DNA from: Mycobacterium sp. SM1
Lineage (GTDB): Bacteria; Actinomycetota; Actinomycetes; Mycobacteriales; Mycobacteriaceae
DNA: 64,000 nucleotides
Direction: 5' to 3'
NCBI RefSeq assembly: GCF_018361265.1
Contig: NZ_JAFLNH010000001.1
Span: 868,001-932,000, forward strand
In this document: piece after piece, positions 44,645-53,450 of the stretch
How positions within the stretch are numbered: the stretch's first letter is position 1
Layout of the letters: the number at the start of each line of letters is the position of its first letter
Program-made: the position numbers and the translations under genes
Notes under the pieces: model-generated
What the model was told of the DNA's origin: nothing
Database searches by the model: none
Seen by the model: only the letters and a program-made list of their open reading frames with translations

Positions 44645-45498
44645 GCCTGCTGCTCTAACGGGATGCGCAGTGCGCCCTGAGCGGCATCCCAGTAGGCGTG
44701 GCGCACGCCGGTGGGGATGTTGTCGCCGAGCACTTCCCGCACCAGCACGGCCCGGTCACCCGCCGCGTTGCGTTGTTTGAGCAGCAGCCCACCGCTGCTC
44801 GGCCCGCGCAGCGGCAGCAACCACAGTTGTCCGTCACGAAGAGCGCCGGCGGCGACGTGGGCGGGAAAGTGTGCCGCCGACAGCGCCGCGCCCAGCCGGA
44901 GATAGCCGTCGGCGGTGAATTCGACCGTCAGCTCGCTCGGCGACGTCGGCTTCGGTGGTCGCAGCGGAGTGACGTAGACGGCCTCGATCATGTTCATCAC
45001 CTTCTCCATGGCGGCGGCTACCGGCGCCGAGAGCTCGGCGCCGAAAGCGACATCACCGGCTTCGATGAGAAACACGGTGACATCGGTTGGGCATTCACCG
45101 GCCAACGCCCAGCGGGCGAACGCGATCGCGTGGTCCCACCGAAACGCATGGGTGTGCAGACCCTGCAGCGGCGGGAGTTCTGCCAGCTCGTCGCCGGGTA
45201 GTCGATAGATCGTGCCCGGCGCCGCGCCGGTGACCGACGCGTCGATGATGACGACCCGCTGCGCGCCACGCATCTGGAACGCGACGTCCATGCCGGCAGT
45301 GCCCCCGTCGACCAGCCGGACGCCGTCGGGCATGCCACGCTCCCACAGGTGGCGCACCGTGACCGGCCCCACCCCGTCGTCCCCGCGTAACAGGTTGCCG
45401 CAGCCGATGATCAAAACCCCGCAGCCCGGCGGCCGGACTGGTGTGTCTGACGCGGCGGGCCGGGCGGCCTCGTCCGAGGAACTCGACGTGATAATCAC
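44641..45498 (-). CDS. [NiFe] hydrogenase maturation protease with C-terminal extension
   Basis: A 285-residue protein. Residues ~25-185 are a HupD/HyaD-type endopeptidase that removes the large-subunit C-terminal tail after nickel insertion; GCGNLLRGDDGVG, VDGGTAGMD and IDASVTG are the family motifs with the nickel-sensing acids. Residues ~190-285 form an extra domain (LTVEFTADGYLRLGAALSAAHF and GVRHAYWDAAQGALRIPLEQ) not in typical proteases of ~160 residues. Its ATG overlaps the hucL stop by four bases. Confidence 0.9.
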   Translation of the reverse strand: MIITSSSSDEAARPAASDTPVRPPGCGVLIIGCGNLLRGDDGVGPVTVRHLWERGMPDGVRLVDGGTAGMDVAFQMRGAQRVVIIDASVTGAAPGTIYRLPGDELAELPPLQGLHTHAFRWDHAIAFARWALAGECPTDVTVFLIEAGDVAFGAELSAPVAAAMEKVMNMIEAVYVTPLRPPKPTSPSELTVEFTADGYLRLGAALSAAHFPAHVAAGALRDGQLWLLPLRGPSSGGLLLKQRNAAGDRAVLVREVLGDNIPTGVRHAYWDAAQGALRIPLEQQA

Positions 45499-47120
45499 AC
45501 CATTCCGTTGATCACGAACTGCGACAGCTCACGCCCGGTCTTGCCGTCGTAGGCGTGCACCGTGCACACCAGGCAAGAGTCGAAGCTGCGCGCCACGTGC
45601 CCCAGCTCCACCGGGTCTTCCGGGTCGATGATCGGGGATCCCACCATTGCCCGTTCGATCGGCCCCAGCGCCTCGGTGCCATCGCGGGGACCGATGTTCC
45701 ACGCGGTCGGCGTGACCACTTGGTAATTCTTGATCTTGCTGTCCTCGATGACGATCCAGTCCGACAGCGCCCCGCGGGCCGCCTCGGTCGAGCCGAATCC
45801 CATGCCCTCGGCGTGCTCGGTGGGCTTGGTGTAGAAGCTTTCTTTGAGCTCGAGCCGGCCAAGCCACTCCCGCACCCAGCTGTAGTACTTGGGCGCCTCA
45901 TGCATGCGCGCCAATTGACGCACGAACACGCTCGGGCCGATCTTGTTGTAGATGTCGACGAACAGCGGGTCGTCGTCTTGGTGCGGGGCGGCATTGGGCC
46001 CGCCGGCGGCGATCCGCCGGGCCAGTGGGCCGGCCTCCAGCGGAATGTGGCCCAGCTTTGGCACGTTATAGCGGGGCGCCTTGGCCCAGCTGTACTTGCC
46101 TTGCTTGCGGCCCTCTTCGGGATCCACCGGGATGGTCTCACCCTCGAACGGGTGCAGCGCGCCGGTGCCCTCGTAGAACGAGTGGGTGACGTCCTCACGC
46201 ACCCGGGCCTGGTCGAACTCGTGCCACTTGCCGCCGGCAAAGACCCCAGAGCGGCCGATCAGGGCGGCGTTGCGGCCCTCGATGGTGGGGTTCTCATACA
46301 GCGACGGCTCGAAGTAGGTGCCGGTCGCCAGGTAGTTGCCGACGCCCTGGCCGTATTTGTCCAGCCCGACGTCAAGACAGTAGCGGATGAAAAACCCGCA
46401 GTCGCTGTTGTGCTGGGATTCGTTCTCGTCGACCCAGGCCAGCACGTCGTCCCAGGTCTTGTTGGCCAGCCAGCGGTCTACCGAGCAGCCCAGCCACTGT
46501 TTTTCCAGCCACTCGTCTTTCCAGTGTTCGAGAATGGAGATCGACCGGGTCACATCGGCCAGGGTGGGGGCGCACATCACCCCACCGGGCACCATGAAAC
46601 TGGAGTGCGGCCACTGCCCACCGAAGATCGCATACACCTCAACGGGTTTCGCTGACAGCACCACGCCCGGCTGGTAACTGGTGCCCACGTAGGGCGCGAA
46701 TCTGCGCACCGATTCGGCGTAGAGCTTGGACTTCGCGTAGTTCTTGTTGGTGAGGTCGATCGCGAAAAGCGCGTAGAAATAGCGGGGAATCGACTGCAAC
46801 GTCTCAGCTGCCTGGCAGATGTTACGCACCAGCGTGGCATTGGGCGGGACGTGGGTGCGCCACGCGGTGTCTAGAGCATAGGCCGACTTGTAGAGGTGGC
46901 TGCCGCCGCAGATGCCGCAGATCCGCGGTGTGACCACCAGGCCCGCCTGGGGATCTTTTCCACGCAGGATGATCTCGAAACCGCGGAACATCGCGGCCTG
47001 GGTCCACGCCGAGGTGACGACGCCGTCCTCGATGGTCACCCGCACGTCGAGGTCGCCCTCGACGCGGCCGAGCGGGCTGACGAACAGGTCTAATTTGGTG
47101 CTCGAGTCCAATGCGGTCAC
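45495..47120 (-). CDS. hucL: [NiFe] hydrogenase large subunit, group 2a (Huc type)
   Basis: A 541-residue catalytic subunit. The N-terminal ligand motif is RICGICGGSH (Cys68, Cys71) and the C-terminal one is DSCLVCTVH (Cys516, Cys519), together binding the Ni-Fe(CN)2CO site. A 19-residue tail after His522 (AYDGKTGRELSQFVINGMV) would be cleaved by the adjacent protease. The small subunit strongly resembles cyanobacterial HupS, placing the pair in group 2a, whose M. smegmatis member Huc oxidises H2 down to atmospheric levels and reduces menaquinone. GTG start with AAAGGA upstream. Confidence 0.95.
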   Translation of the reverse strand: MTALDSSTKLDLFVSPLGRVEGDLDVRVTIEDGVVTSAWTQAAMFRGFEIILRGKDPQAGLVVTPRICGICGGSHLYKSAYALDTAWRTHVPPNATLVRNICQAAETLQSIPRYFYALFAIDLTNKNYAKSKLYAESVRRFAPYVGTSYQPGVVLSAKPVEVYAIFGGQWPHSSFMVPGGVMCAPTLADVTRSISILEHWKDEWLEKQWLGCSVDRWLANKTWDDVLAWVDENESQHNSDCGFFIRYCLDVGLDKYGQGVGNYLATGTYFEPSLYENPTIEGRNAALIGRSGVFAGGKWHEFDQARVREDVTHSFYEGTGALHPFEGETIPVDPEEGRKQGKYSWAKAPRYNVPKLGHIPLEAGPLARRIAAGGPNAAPHQDDDPLFVDIYNKIGPSVFVRQLARMHEAPKYYSWVREWLGRLELKESFYTKPTEHAEGMGFGSTEAARGALSDWIVIEDSKIKNYQVVTPTAWNIGPRDGTEALGPIERAMVGSPIIDPEDPVELGHVARSFDSCLVCTVHAYDGKTGRELSQFVINGMV

Positions 47121-47173
47121 TGGTAAGTCCTTTCGCAGGCGGTGCGGGAAGTAGGGGCTGGGCTAGACGTGGG

Positions 47174-48145
47174 CTAGACGACGAACATGTCTTCTTTGGA
47201 CCACTGCGGCGCTGCGATCCGCGCGGCGGCGGCGTGCGCCATATAGGTGAGGTGGTCGCTTCCTTCGGGGACTTCCTTGGGGATCATGCCACTGACCTTC
47301 TGCGTCTTGAACACCGTGCCGGGGGCCAGGTCGAAGTGCGGGAATTCCGGTTCGGTGCACCCGATGCACGGCATGCCCGCGCGGGTTTTGGAAGACTGGC
47401 GATTCCACAAGATCCGGTTGCACGGCGAGTGGGTCATCGGGCCGCGGCAACCAAACTCGTAGAACAGGCAGCCCGTGCGGGTGCCCTCGCCGAACGACAA
47501 CGTGGACTGCTTGTATTCGAAGAACTGCACACGAGTGCACCCGGTTTGGGTGAAGGTCTTGAAAAATGTCTCCGGCCGGTGCAATTCGTCGAGCGTGATA
47601 TCGCCGGCCCGGCCGGTGGCCAGCGCGACGATGATCTGGGTGATCCAGTCGGGGTGCGCGGGACAGCCCGGGATGTTGATCACCGGCAGGCCCATTTTCG
47701 AGCGGAAATCCGGCCCGAGGAACCCACCCTTTTTGCGCTTGTGGAACTGCAGTCCGGTCGATGCCGACGGGTTGGGTTCGGTTGCCGGGATCCCGCCCCA
47801 GCACGCGCAGTCACCGATCGCCACGACGATCTGAGCCGCGGCGCACAGGTCGCTGACCCAGTCTTTCATCGGGCGGTCGGCGAACATGTCCATCCGACCG
47901 GTGCCGTTGGGCGCCTCGATCACGGTGCCCTCGAATACGAAGATGTCCAGGGGGCGCTCGCCTCGCGCGCAGTCCCAGAAGATTTTTTGAGCGTTATCAC
48001 CGAGTTCCAGGCCCAAAGACGGATGCCAAAGCACGTCCAGCCCGAAGTCGACGATCAGATCGACGACGTTGGGTTCGTCGGCGTTCAGAAACGACATCGT
48101 GTTGCCACTGCACGCGCCGCCTTGAAGCCAGAGCACGGACGCCAT
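47174..48145 (-). CDS. hucS: [NiFe] hydrogenase small subunit, group 2a (Huc type)
   Basis: A 323-residue Fe-S electron-transfer subunit without a Tat signal, so the enzyme is cytoplasmic-facing. It opens ASVLWLQGGACSGNTMSFLN and has GDCACWGGIPAT, INIPGCPAHPDW, FTQTGCTR, GCRGPMTHSPCN and GMPCIGCTEPEFP, the cysteines for three clusters. This is nearly the cyanobacterial HupS pattern, supporting group 2a. ATG 48145 follows GAGAGGAG; the ATG at 48160 lacks it. It precedes hucL by 53 bases. Confidence 0.95.
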   Translation of the reverse strand: MASVLWLQGGACSGNTMSFLNADEPNVVDLIVDFGLDVLWHPSLGLELGDNAQKIFWDCARGERPLDIFVFEGTVIEAPNGTGRMDMFADRPMKDWVSDLCAAAQIVVAIGDCACWGGIPATEPNPSASTGLQFHKRKKGGFLGPDFRSKMGLPVINIPGCPAHPDWITQIIVALATGRAGDITLDELHRPETFFKTFTQTGCTRVQFFEYKQSTLSFGEGTRTGCLFYEFGCRGPMTHSPCNRILWNRQSSKTRAGMPCIGCTEPEFPHFDLAPGTVFKTQKVSGMIPKEVPEGSDHLTYMAHAAAARIAAPQWSKEDMFVV

Positions 48146-48200
48146 GAAAACTCCTCTCAAGAGTTGTGATTGCGCAAATCCGGTTATCTCGTGTGATCAG

Positions 48201-48806
48201 TTATTCCGCGGAGTGCTTGGGAGCACGCCTCTTCGGCGCCTCCGGCGCCAGCTTCTGGCCGAACGCTCGGGCGATGTGAATCATGAAGCCGAGACCACGC
48301 GACACGTCGGGGTCTTTCATCGCGCGCATGAGCGCAAAGACCCCCTTGGGTCCACGGGGGTCCGCGGCGATGGCCTCCCGGCCCTCCGATAGGGCCTCGC
48401 CGACCTGGGCGAGCACCTCTGCGGTTTGGGGATCGGCCAGTGGGGAGCGCAGCACCCGTTCCACCGCCGGGGTGCAGGCGATGAACGCCGATGACAGGCG
48501 CGTCACGCTGTCGCTGATCGCCGCGATGTCCACGCTGGGCCATGCCCGCTGCCCATTGGCCGATGCGGTCGCCTCTCGCAACTCGGCGACACCGCACACC
48601 ACCGAGTCGCTGATCACCTCGGCGCGCCTCAGCAGGCCGTCGAGGCTGGCGATGATGGTCGCCAGCAAATCGGCATGGTCAAGGATCGCCGACAGCGACG
48701 ATGCGATGCGCGGGTCGTCGAGCCGCTGGATCAGGTCGTCGCCCGGCGACGGCGCTACCACGCCGTCGATGTCATACGGCCCGATAAGCGAAGTGTCCGC
48801 GATCAC
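48201..48806 (-). CDS. hucM: HucM-like scaffold candidate with DUF1641-like C-terminus
   Basis: About 201 residues from GTG 48806, which has AGGAGGA six bases upstream. The protein is helical: LLATIIASLDGLLRRAEVIS, LSSAFIACTPAVERVLRSPL, and a C-terminal DUF1641-type segment GVFALMRAMKDPDVSRGLGF. In M. smegmatis hucM lies next to hucS and forms the membrane-reaching scaffold of the Huc complex. Position, size and helical character fit, but sequence identity was not compared. First gene of the hydrogenase operon. Confidence 0.65.
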   Translation of the reverse strand: MIADTSLIGPYDIDGVVAPSPGDDLIQRLDDPRIASSLSAILDHADLLATIIASLDGLLRRAEVISDSVVCGVAELREATASANGQRAWPSVDIAAISDSVTRLSSAFIACTPAVERVLRSPLADPQTAEVLAQVGEALSEGREAIAADPRGPKGVFALMRAMKDPDVSRGLGFMIHIARAFGQKLAPEAPKRRAPKHSAE

Positions 48807-49011
48807 CCGATCCTCCTGCGCCTGTGTGTCAGTGGTCACACACGTTAACGGCGGGTGAGTGTTCGGCCTAGCGCTTTCGCGCAATCGCTGTCAGAATTGC
48901 GCAGACTTATGCGCGCGGATGCGCGTGAAACAGCGAGGACTATTGAATGATCGCCGCGAAATATTCAACGAAATCTCAACTGGGCATGATGGCTTGTCGT
49001 TGGTGGCGCGG
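48807..49011. promoter_or_regulatory. Divergent control region of the Huc operon and araC
   Basis: Between the hucM GTG and the araC start lies a perfect dyad GCGCAAT (48879-48885) / ATTGCGC (48896-48902) with a 10-base spacer, and a second one GTGTGT (48824-48829) / ACACAC (48838-48843) close to hucM. Both are candidates for AraC-family binding or other operators. No clear -10/-35 pair could be chosen. Confidence 0.5.
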
Positions 49012-50067
49012 ATGTCCCGGTTGACAAGGCTGGGGTTCATCGACACGCGGCGCACCGGCAACCCGGTGCGCCGAAAGATTCGCTCCCGCGGGGTTCCGCC
49101 CGCCTTGGCCGACTGCGAGATCTTCTACACCGAAAACGTCCGCGAGGCGGCTTCGCTGATCGGCAAGGTGCTGGCGCCGGTGCGCATCACCCTGAAGGAC
49201 AATCAGCCTGAGTTCGCGGCCGCCATGCACGGTGTTCGATTGCGTAACGTCAGCATGCTGTATCTGGACTTGCGCATTCGCGCCACGTTCGAGGTCCCCG
49301 CCCTCGGGCACTACTTCGGCGTGCACATGCCCACGAACGGGTACTCCCGATGCCGCCACAATGGCCACGAGTTCGTGGCGAACACCGTCCGCGCGTTGGT
49401 GACCAGCCCGAAAGCCCCGCTTTCCATGGATTTCGAGGAAGATTCCCCGCAGCTGCTGATCCGCATCGAGGAGCAGGCCCTGGTCGAGTATCTGACCCGG
49501 CTGCGCGGTCGGCGGCTAGCGCGGCCGCTGGTCTTTCATCCCGAGTTCGACCTGACGACCGATGTGGCGGTCCGCTGGCACGCGGCCGTGCAACTGCTGC
49601 ACACGGAGGTGTATCAGACCGGATCGCTGGTGCAGTCCGGTCACGGCATCAGCGGCATCGAGGAGCTGCTGATGAACAGCCTGCTGCATGTGCAGCCGTC
49701 CAACTACCATGACGAACTTGTTCGCCCGGCCAAAAAACCCGGCCGCCGCGTGGTCCAGGCCGCAATCGACTACATCGAGAATCACCTGGCGGAGCCCATC
49801 ACGATGGAATCGATCGCGCGCAACGTCCACATGAGCATCCGATCGATCCAGCAGGGCTTTCGCGACGAGTTAGGCCTCTCCCCGATGACGTATCTGCGCG
49901 ACCGGCGGCTCGAGCGGGTTCACGAGGAGCTTGCCGACGCGATGCCCGGCGACGGTGTGACGGTCACCGAAGTAGCCACCCGGTGGGGATTCAATCACCT
50001 TGGCAGCTTCGCCGCGGAGTACCGGAAGCGGTGGGGAGTAGCTCCCTCGGAAACCCTGCGCCGGTGA
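49012..50067 (+). CDS. AraC-family transcriptional regulator
   Basis: A ~351-residue activator with an N-terminal AraC_binding_2-like sensor (RLGFIDTRRTGNPVRRK ... FEVPALGHYFGVHMPT) and a C-terminal double helix-turn-helix: IDYIENHLAEPITMESIARN, MSIRSIQQGFRDELGLSPM and EVATRWGFNHLGSFAAEYRK. It sits divergently from the hydrogenase operon and directly before hypA-hypB-fbp-prk, so it is the obvious candidate controller of both. The start is uncertain; ATG 49012 is favoured, with open frame back to 48859. Confidence 0.85.
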   Translation: MSRLTRLGFIDTRRTGNPVRRKIRSRGVPPALADCEIFYTENVREAASLIGKVLAPVRITLKDNQPEFAAAMHGVRLRNVSMLYLDLRIRATFEVPALGHYFGVHMPTNGYSRCRHNGHEFVANTVRALVTSPKAPLSMDFEEDSPQLLIRIEEQALVEYLTRLRGRRLARPLVFHPEFDLTTDVAVRWHAAVQLLHTEVYQTGSLVQSGHGISGIEELLMNSLLHVQPSNYHDELVRPAKKPGRRVVQAAIDYIENHLAEPITMESIARNVHMSIRSIQQGFRDELGLSPMTYLRDRRLERVHEELADAMPGDGVTVTEVATRWGFNHLGSFAAEYRKRWGVAPSETLRR

Positions 50068-50112
50068 CGCGGCCAGGAGGTATCGTCGTCGACTGAATCC
50101 AGGAGGCTGACG

Positions 50113-50451
50113 ATGCACGAGCTTTCGATCTGCAACTCGATGCTGGCCATTGTGCGACACCACGCCGTCGGCCGCCAGGTCCGGACCGTGCACGTGCGGA
50201 TCGGCCAGCTGCGACAAATTGTCCCCGACACCTTGGCCTATTGCTGGTCACTGGTCACCGAGGGCTCTGAACTGGCCGGGACCGAGTTGCGGATCGAGCG
50301 GGTGTCAGCCAAAATCCGCTGCGGCGATTGCGGTCGCGAGCAGGTTCTCTCCGCGCCGTTGCTGCACTGCGCTACCTCCACGGAGCACGCGGTCGAATTG
50401 CTCGCAGGTGACGAATTTTTGATTACTTCCCTCGAACTGGCAGGGGTGTGA
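50113..50451 (+). CDS. hypA: Hydrogenase nickel chaperone HypA
   Basis: A 112-residue nickel-insertion protein starting MHELSICNSML, where Met1-His2-Glu3 binds nickel. The zinc site normally has two CxxC pairs; here the first is RCGDC but the second reads HCATST, with only one cysteine, so the fourth ligand must be something else. AGGAGGCTGACG precedes the ATG. It works with HypB, whose gene follows after 4 bases. Confidence 0.94.
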   Translation: MHELSICNSMLAIVRHHAVGRQVRTVHVRIGQLRQIVPDTLAYCWSLVTEGSELAGTELRIERVSAKIRCGDCGREQVLSAPLLHCATSTEHAVELLAGDEFLITSLELAGV

Positions 50452-50455
50452 CGAC

Positions 50456-51346
50456 ATGGGCCGATTCCACAGGCATGACCATGACCACGACCACGAGCAC
50501 GGCCATGACCACGACCACGAGCATGAGCACGGCCTCCCACACGGCCATGATCATGATCATGGCCACGAGCACGGCCACGCGCACAGCCCTCAGCATGATC
50601 ACGGTGACGCCATAGGATCGGCCGCCCTCGGTGATCACTCCGGCTATCAAACCGGAGCTGAGCGGATCGTGGTCCTCGAGCGGATCTTCGCGGAAAATGA
50701 CCAGACCGCCGCCGCCAACCGCCGCGACTTCGACAATGCCGGCGTCGCTGCGGTCAACCTGATGTCCTCCCCGGGAGCCGGGAAAACAGCGGTGCTGCAG
50801 GCGACCCTGCGTCGACTGCAGGGTCAGGTGCGCATCGGTGTCATTGAAGGCGACATCGAGACCAGCCTCGATGCCGACCGGCTCGACGGTTTCGGCGCGG
50901 CTGTCGCGCTGATCAACACCGCCAACGGATTCGGCGGCGAATGCCACCTCGATGCCCCGATGGTGCGGTCTGCGGTTCCACGGCTGCCGCTGTCGGAACT
51001 GGACCTCGTGATCATCGAAAACGTCGGCAACCTCGTATGCCCCGCTGAATTCGAGGTCGGTGAGCACGCCCGCGCGATGGTGTACTCGGTGACCGAGGGT
51101 GAGGAAAAGCCGCTGAAGTATCCGGTCATGTTCCGCTCGGCCGACGTGGTGCTGGTGAACAAGGTGGACTTGATCCCGCACCTGGACTTTGACACGCAAC
51201 TCTTCTATGCGAATCTGCGGGCCGTGAATCCCCGCGCCACAGTGATCGAAACGAGCGCACGAACCGGACTCGGTCTCGATGCGTGGTGCGACTGGCTGCT
51301 GGCCATGCGTGCGGCCCGGGGCATGCCGAAGGCGACGGCAACCTGA
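50456..51346 (+). CDS. hypB: Nickel-storing GTPase HypB
   Basis: A 296-residue GTPase for nickel delivery. The first ~50 residues hold 21 histidines in HxH repeats, as in nickel-storing HypB proteins of rhizobia. The G domain has P-loop [39 protein letters not shown] (metal-binding Cys), and NKVDLIPH. It is followed by fbp after 82 bases on the same strand, linking hydrogenase maturation with Calvin-cycle genes. Confidence 0.96.
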   Translation: MGRFHRHDHDHDHEHGHDHDHEHEHGLPHGHDHDHGHEHGHAHSPQHDHGDAIGSAALGDHSGYQTGAERIVVLERIFAENDQTAAANRRDFDNAGVAAVNLMSSPGAGKTAVLQATLRRLQGQVRIGVIEGDIETSLDADRLDGFGAAVALINTANGFGGECHLDAPMVRSAVPRLPLSELDLVIIENVGNLVCPAEFEVGEHARAMVYSVTEGEEKPLKYPVMFRSADVVLVNKVDLIPHLDFDTQLFYANLRAVNPRATVIETSARTGLGLDAWCDWLLAMRAARGMPKATAT

Positions 51347-51428
51347 TGCGCTGACAGTCGGCAAAACACCCACGTTCCCACCCAAAAGGGGGATGGCCGG
51401 GAGCGTCCGCTTGGGCATCCTGTTAGCT

Positions 51429-52502
51429 ATGTTTGCCGAGCACACCACGCTGGTGCAGTTTCTGATCGAGGAGCGCCGGCGTCATCCCGAGGCATCCGGT
51501 GACCTCAATGGCTTGATCCTCAACGTGGCGTTGGCGTGCAAGGCGATCGCGAACCGGGTCGCCGCAGGGGCCCTGGCCGGTGTGCTGGGCTCGGCAGATC
51601 ACACCAACGTGCAGGGCGAGGTGCAGCACAAGCTCGACGTGCTGGCCAACGACGACTTCTTGCGCGCCACCGAATGGGGCGGGCAAGTCGCCGGGATGGT
51701 CTCCGAGGAGTTGGAGGAGCCTTACCTACTGCCGGCCCAATACCCCAGGGGTAAGTATCTGCTGGTGTTCGACCCACTGGACGGCTCGTCAAACATCGAC
51801 GTGAACGTGTCTGTCGGCAGCATCTTTTCGATCCTGCTGGCGCCCAACCCCGGCACGGATGCGCGACCGCAGGATTTCCTGCAACCGGGTACTCGGCAGG
51901 TGTGCGCCGGGTATGCGATCTACGGCCCGTCGACCATGCTGGTGCTTTCGGTAGGCACCGGGGTTCACGGGTTCACCCTGCACCCGACGCTTGGTGAGTT
52001 CATCCTTACCCGGGAGTCTATTCAGATTCCACCCACAACAAAGGAATTCGCGATTAACGCCTCTAATCAGCGGTTCTGGGAGCCGGCTGTGCAACGCTAC
52101 GTGCGCGAGTGCCAGGCTGGCCGGTCCGGGCCGCGTCGCAAGGACTTCAACATGCGCTGGGTAGCGTCGCTGGTGGCGGAGACCCATCGGATCTTGACCC
52201 GCGGCGGGGTGTTTCTCTACCCGCGCGACTCCCGGGATCCGGCCAAACCCGGCAGGTTGCGGCTGTTGTATGAGGCCAACCCGATCGCCTTTCTGATCGA
52301 GCAGGCCGGCGGTGCCGCGAGCACCGGACGCGGCCGTATGCTCGAGGTCGTTCCCATGGATGTGCACCAACGCATCGCTTTCATCTTCGGCGCCCGCGAG
52401 GAAGTCCAGCGCATCGAAAGCTATCACGGGGAGGCTTACGAAGCGCCGAATTCCTGGCCGCTGTATGGAACTCGCGGCCTGTTTCGTTCTCCCGCCGATT
52501 AG
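51429..52502 (+). CDS. fbp: Class I fructose-1,6-bisphosphatase
   Basis: A 357-residue FBPase I, with [16 protein letters not shown], the metal-binding [31 protein letters not shown] and [17 protein letters not shown]. It regenerates fructose-6-phosphate for RuBP regeneration. Mycobacteria normally rely on the class II enzyme GlpX, so this class I copy looks specific to the cbb set. ATG 51429 begins [11 protein letters not shown]; no strong ribosome site, and ATG 51393 is an alternative. prk follows after 5 bases. Confidence 0.93.
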   Translation: MFAEHTTLVQFLIEERRRHPEASGDLNGLILNVALACKAIANRVAAGALAGVLGSADHTNVQGEVQHKLDVLANDDFLRATEWGGQVAGMVSEELEEPYLLPAQYPRGKYLLVFDPLDGSSNIDVNVSVGSIFSILLAPNPGTDARPQDFLQPGTRQVCAGYAIYGPSTMLVLSVGTGVHGFTLHPTLGEFILTRESIQIPPTTKEFAINASNQRFWEPAVQRYVRECQAGRSGPRRKDFNMRWVASLVAETHRILTRGGVFLYPRDSRDPAKPGRLRLLYEANPIAFLIEQAGGAASTGRGRMLEVVPMDVHQRIAFIFGAREEVQRIESYHGEAYEAPNSWPLYGTRGLFRSPAD

Positions 52503-52507
52503 CAGCG

Positions 52508-53392
52508 ATGTCACGCAAGCACCCCATCATCTCGGTAACCGGATCCTCCGGCGCCGGCACCACGTCGGTGATGCGCACCTTCCAGCAGATCTTTCGCCGT
52601 GAGGGTGTCACGGTCGCGTACGTTGAAGGAGACAGCTTCCATCGCTACGACCGTGCCGGGATGAAAGCGGCCATGGCCGAGGCGCATGCCCGGGGCGATC
52701 ATTCTTTTAGCCATTTCGGCCCCGAGGCGAACCTTTTCGAAGAGCTGGAAGAGTTATTTCGCGTTTACGGTGAGACGGGTTCGGGGAAGGTCCGCAAATA
52801 CCTGCACGATGAGGAGGAAGCCGAGCCCTACGGGCAACCGCCAGGCACTTTTACGGCGTGGGAGCAGCTGCCCGCCGGTACCGATATGTTGTTTTACGAG
52901 GGCTTGCACGGCGCCGTCGTGACCGACACCGTCGACGTTGCTCGCCACGCCGATCTGCGTATCGGCGTCGTTCCGGTGATCAACCTGGAATGGATTCAGA
53001 AATTACACCGCGACAAAACCGTTCGTGGATACACCGAAGAAGCGGTGACCGACACCATCCTGCGCCGAATGCCGGACTACGTCAGATACATATGCCCGCA
53101 GTTCTCCATGACTGACATCAACTTTCAACGAGTTCCGATGGTTGACACATCAAACCCATTCATTGCCAGGACGATTCCCACCGCCGACGAGTCGATGCTG
53201 ATCATCAGGTTTCGCAACCCGCATGGCATCGATTTCCCCTATCTATTGTCCATGCTGCACGATTCGTTCATGTCGAGGGCGAACACAATCGTCTGTCCCG
53301 GCGGCAAGATGGATCTTGCGATGCAGCTCATCTTCACCCCCATGATCCTGCGGCTTGTCGAACGGCGCAACGCCGAACTCGCTGTCCGCTAA
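52508..53392 (+). CDS. prkB: Phosphoribulokinase, proteobacterial type
   Basis: A 294-residue class I phosphoribulokinase that makes RuBP from ribulose-5-phosphate. P-loop GSSGAGTTSVMR, EGDSFHRYDRAGMK, SHFGPEANLFEELE and EGLHGAVVTD are the ATP- and sugar-binding motifs. The size and SHFGPEAN motif fit the bacterial octameric enzyme rather than the plant type. Its last codons and stop are followed by a degenerate 20-base duplication. Confidence 0.95.
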   Translation: MSRKHPIISVTGSSGAGTTSVMRTFQQIFRREGVTVAYVEGDSFHRYDRAGMKAAMAEAHARGDHSFSHFGPEANLFEELEELFRVYGETGSGKVRKYLHDEEEAEPYGQPPGTFTAWEQLPAGTDMLFYEGLHGAVVTDTVDVARHADLRIGVVPVINLEWIQKLHRDKTVRGYTEEAVTDTILRRMPDYVRYICPQFSMTDINFQRVPMVDTSNPFIARTIPTADESMLIIRFRNPHGIDFPYLLSMLHDSFMSRANTIVCPGGKMDLAMQLIFTPMILRLVERRNAELAVR

Positions 53393-53412
53393 GCGACCTC
53401 GCTGTCCACTAA
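53378..53412. repeat. 20-base tandem duplication at the prk stop codon
   Basis: CTCGCTGTCCGCTAA (53378-53392, including the stop) is repeated as CTCGCTGTCCACTAA at 53398-53412, period 20 with one change. It looks like replication slippage; it does not alter the protein. Confidence 0.7.
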
Positions 53413-53450
53413 ACCTAGGCGACCGGACCATCTCATTCTCAACTGCTGAC

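Noticed and set aside
45495..48145. Group 1h (Hhy) assignment for the hydrogenase
   Set aside because: The small subunit reads like cyanobacterial HupS and the operon has NHL, TPR and NifU-Rieske genes, all pointing to group 2a.
51279..51428. Longer start for fbp overlapping hypB
   Set aside because: Residues are unlike FBPase and encoded by the hypB 3' end in another frame; homology begins at [10 protein letters not shown].
50423..51448. Minus-strand 341-codon frame opposite hypB
   Set aside because: It is antisense to an unmistakable HypB.
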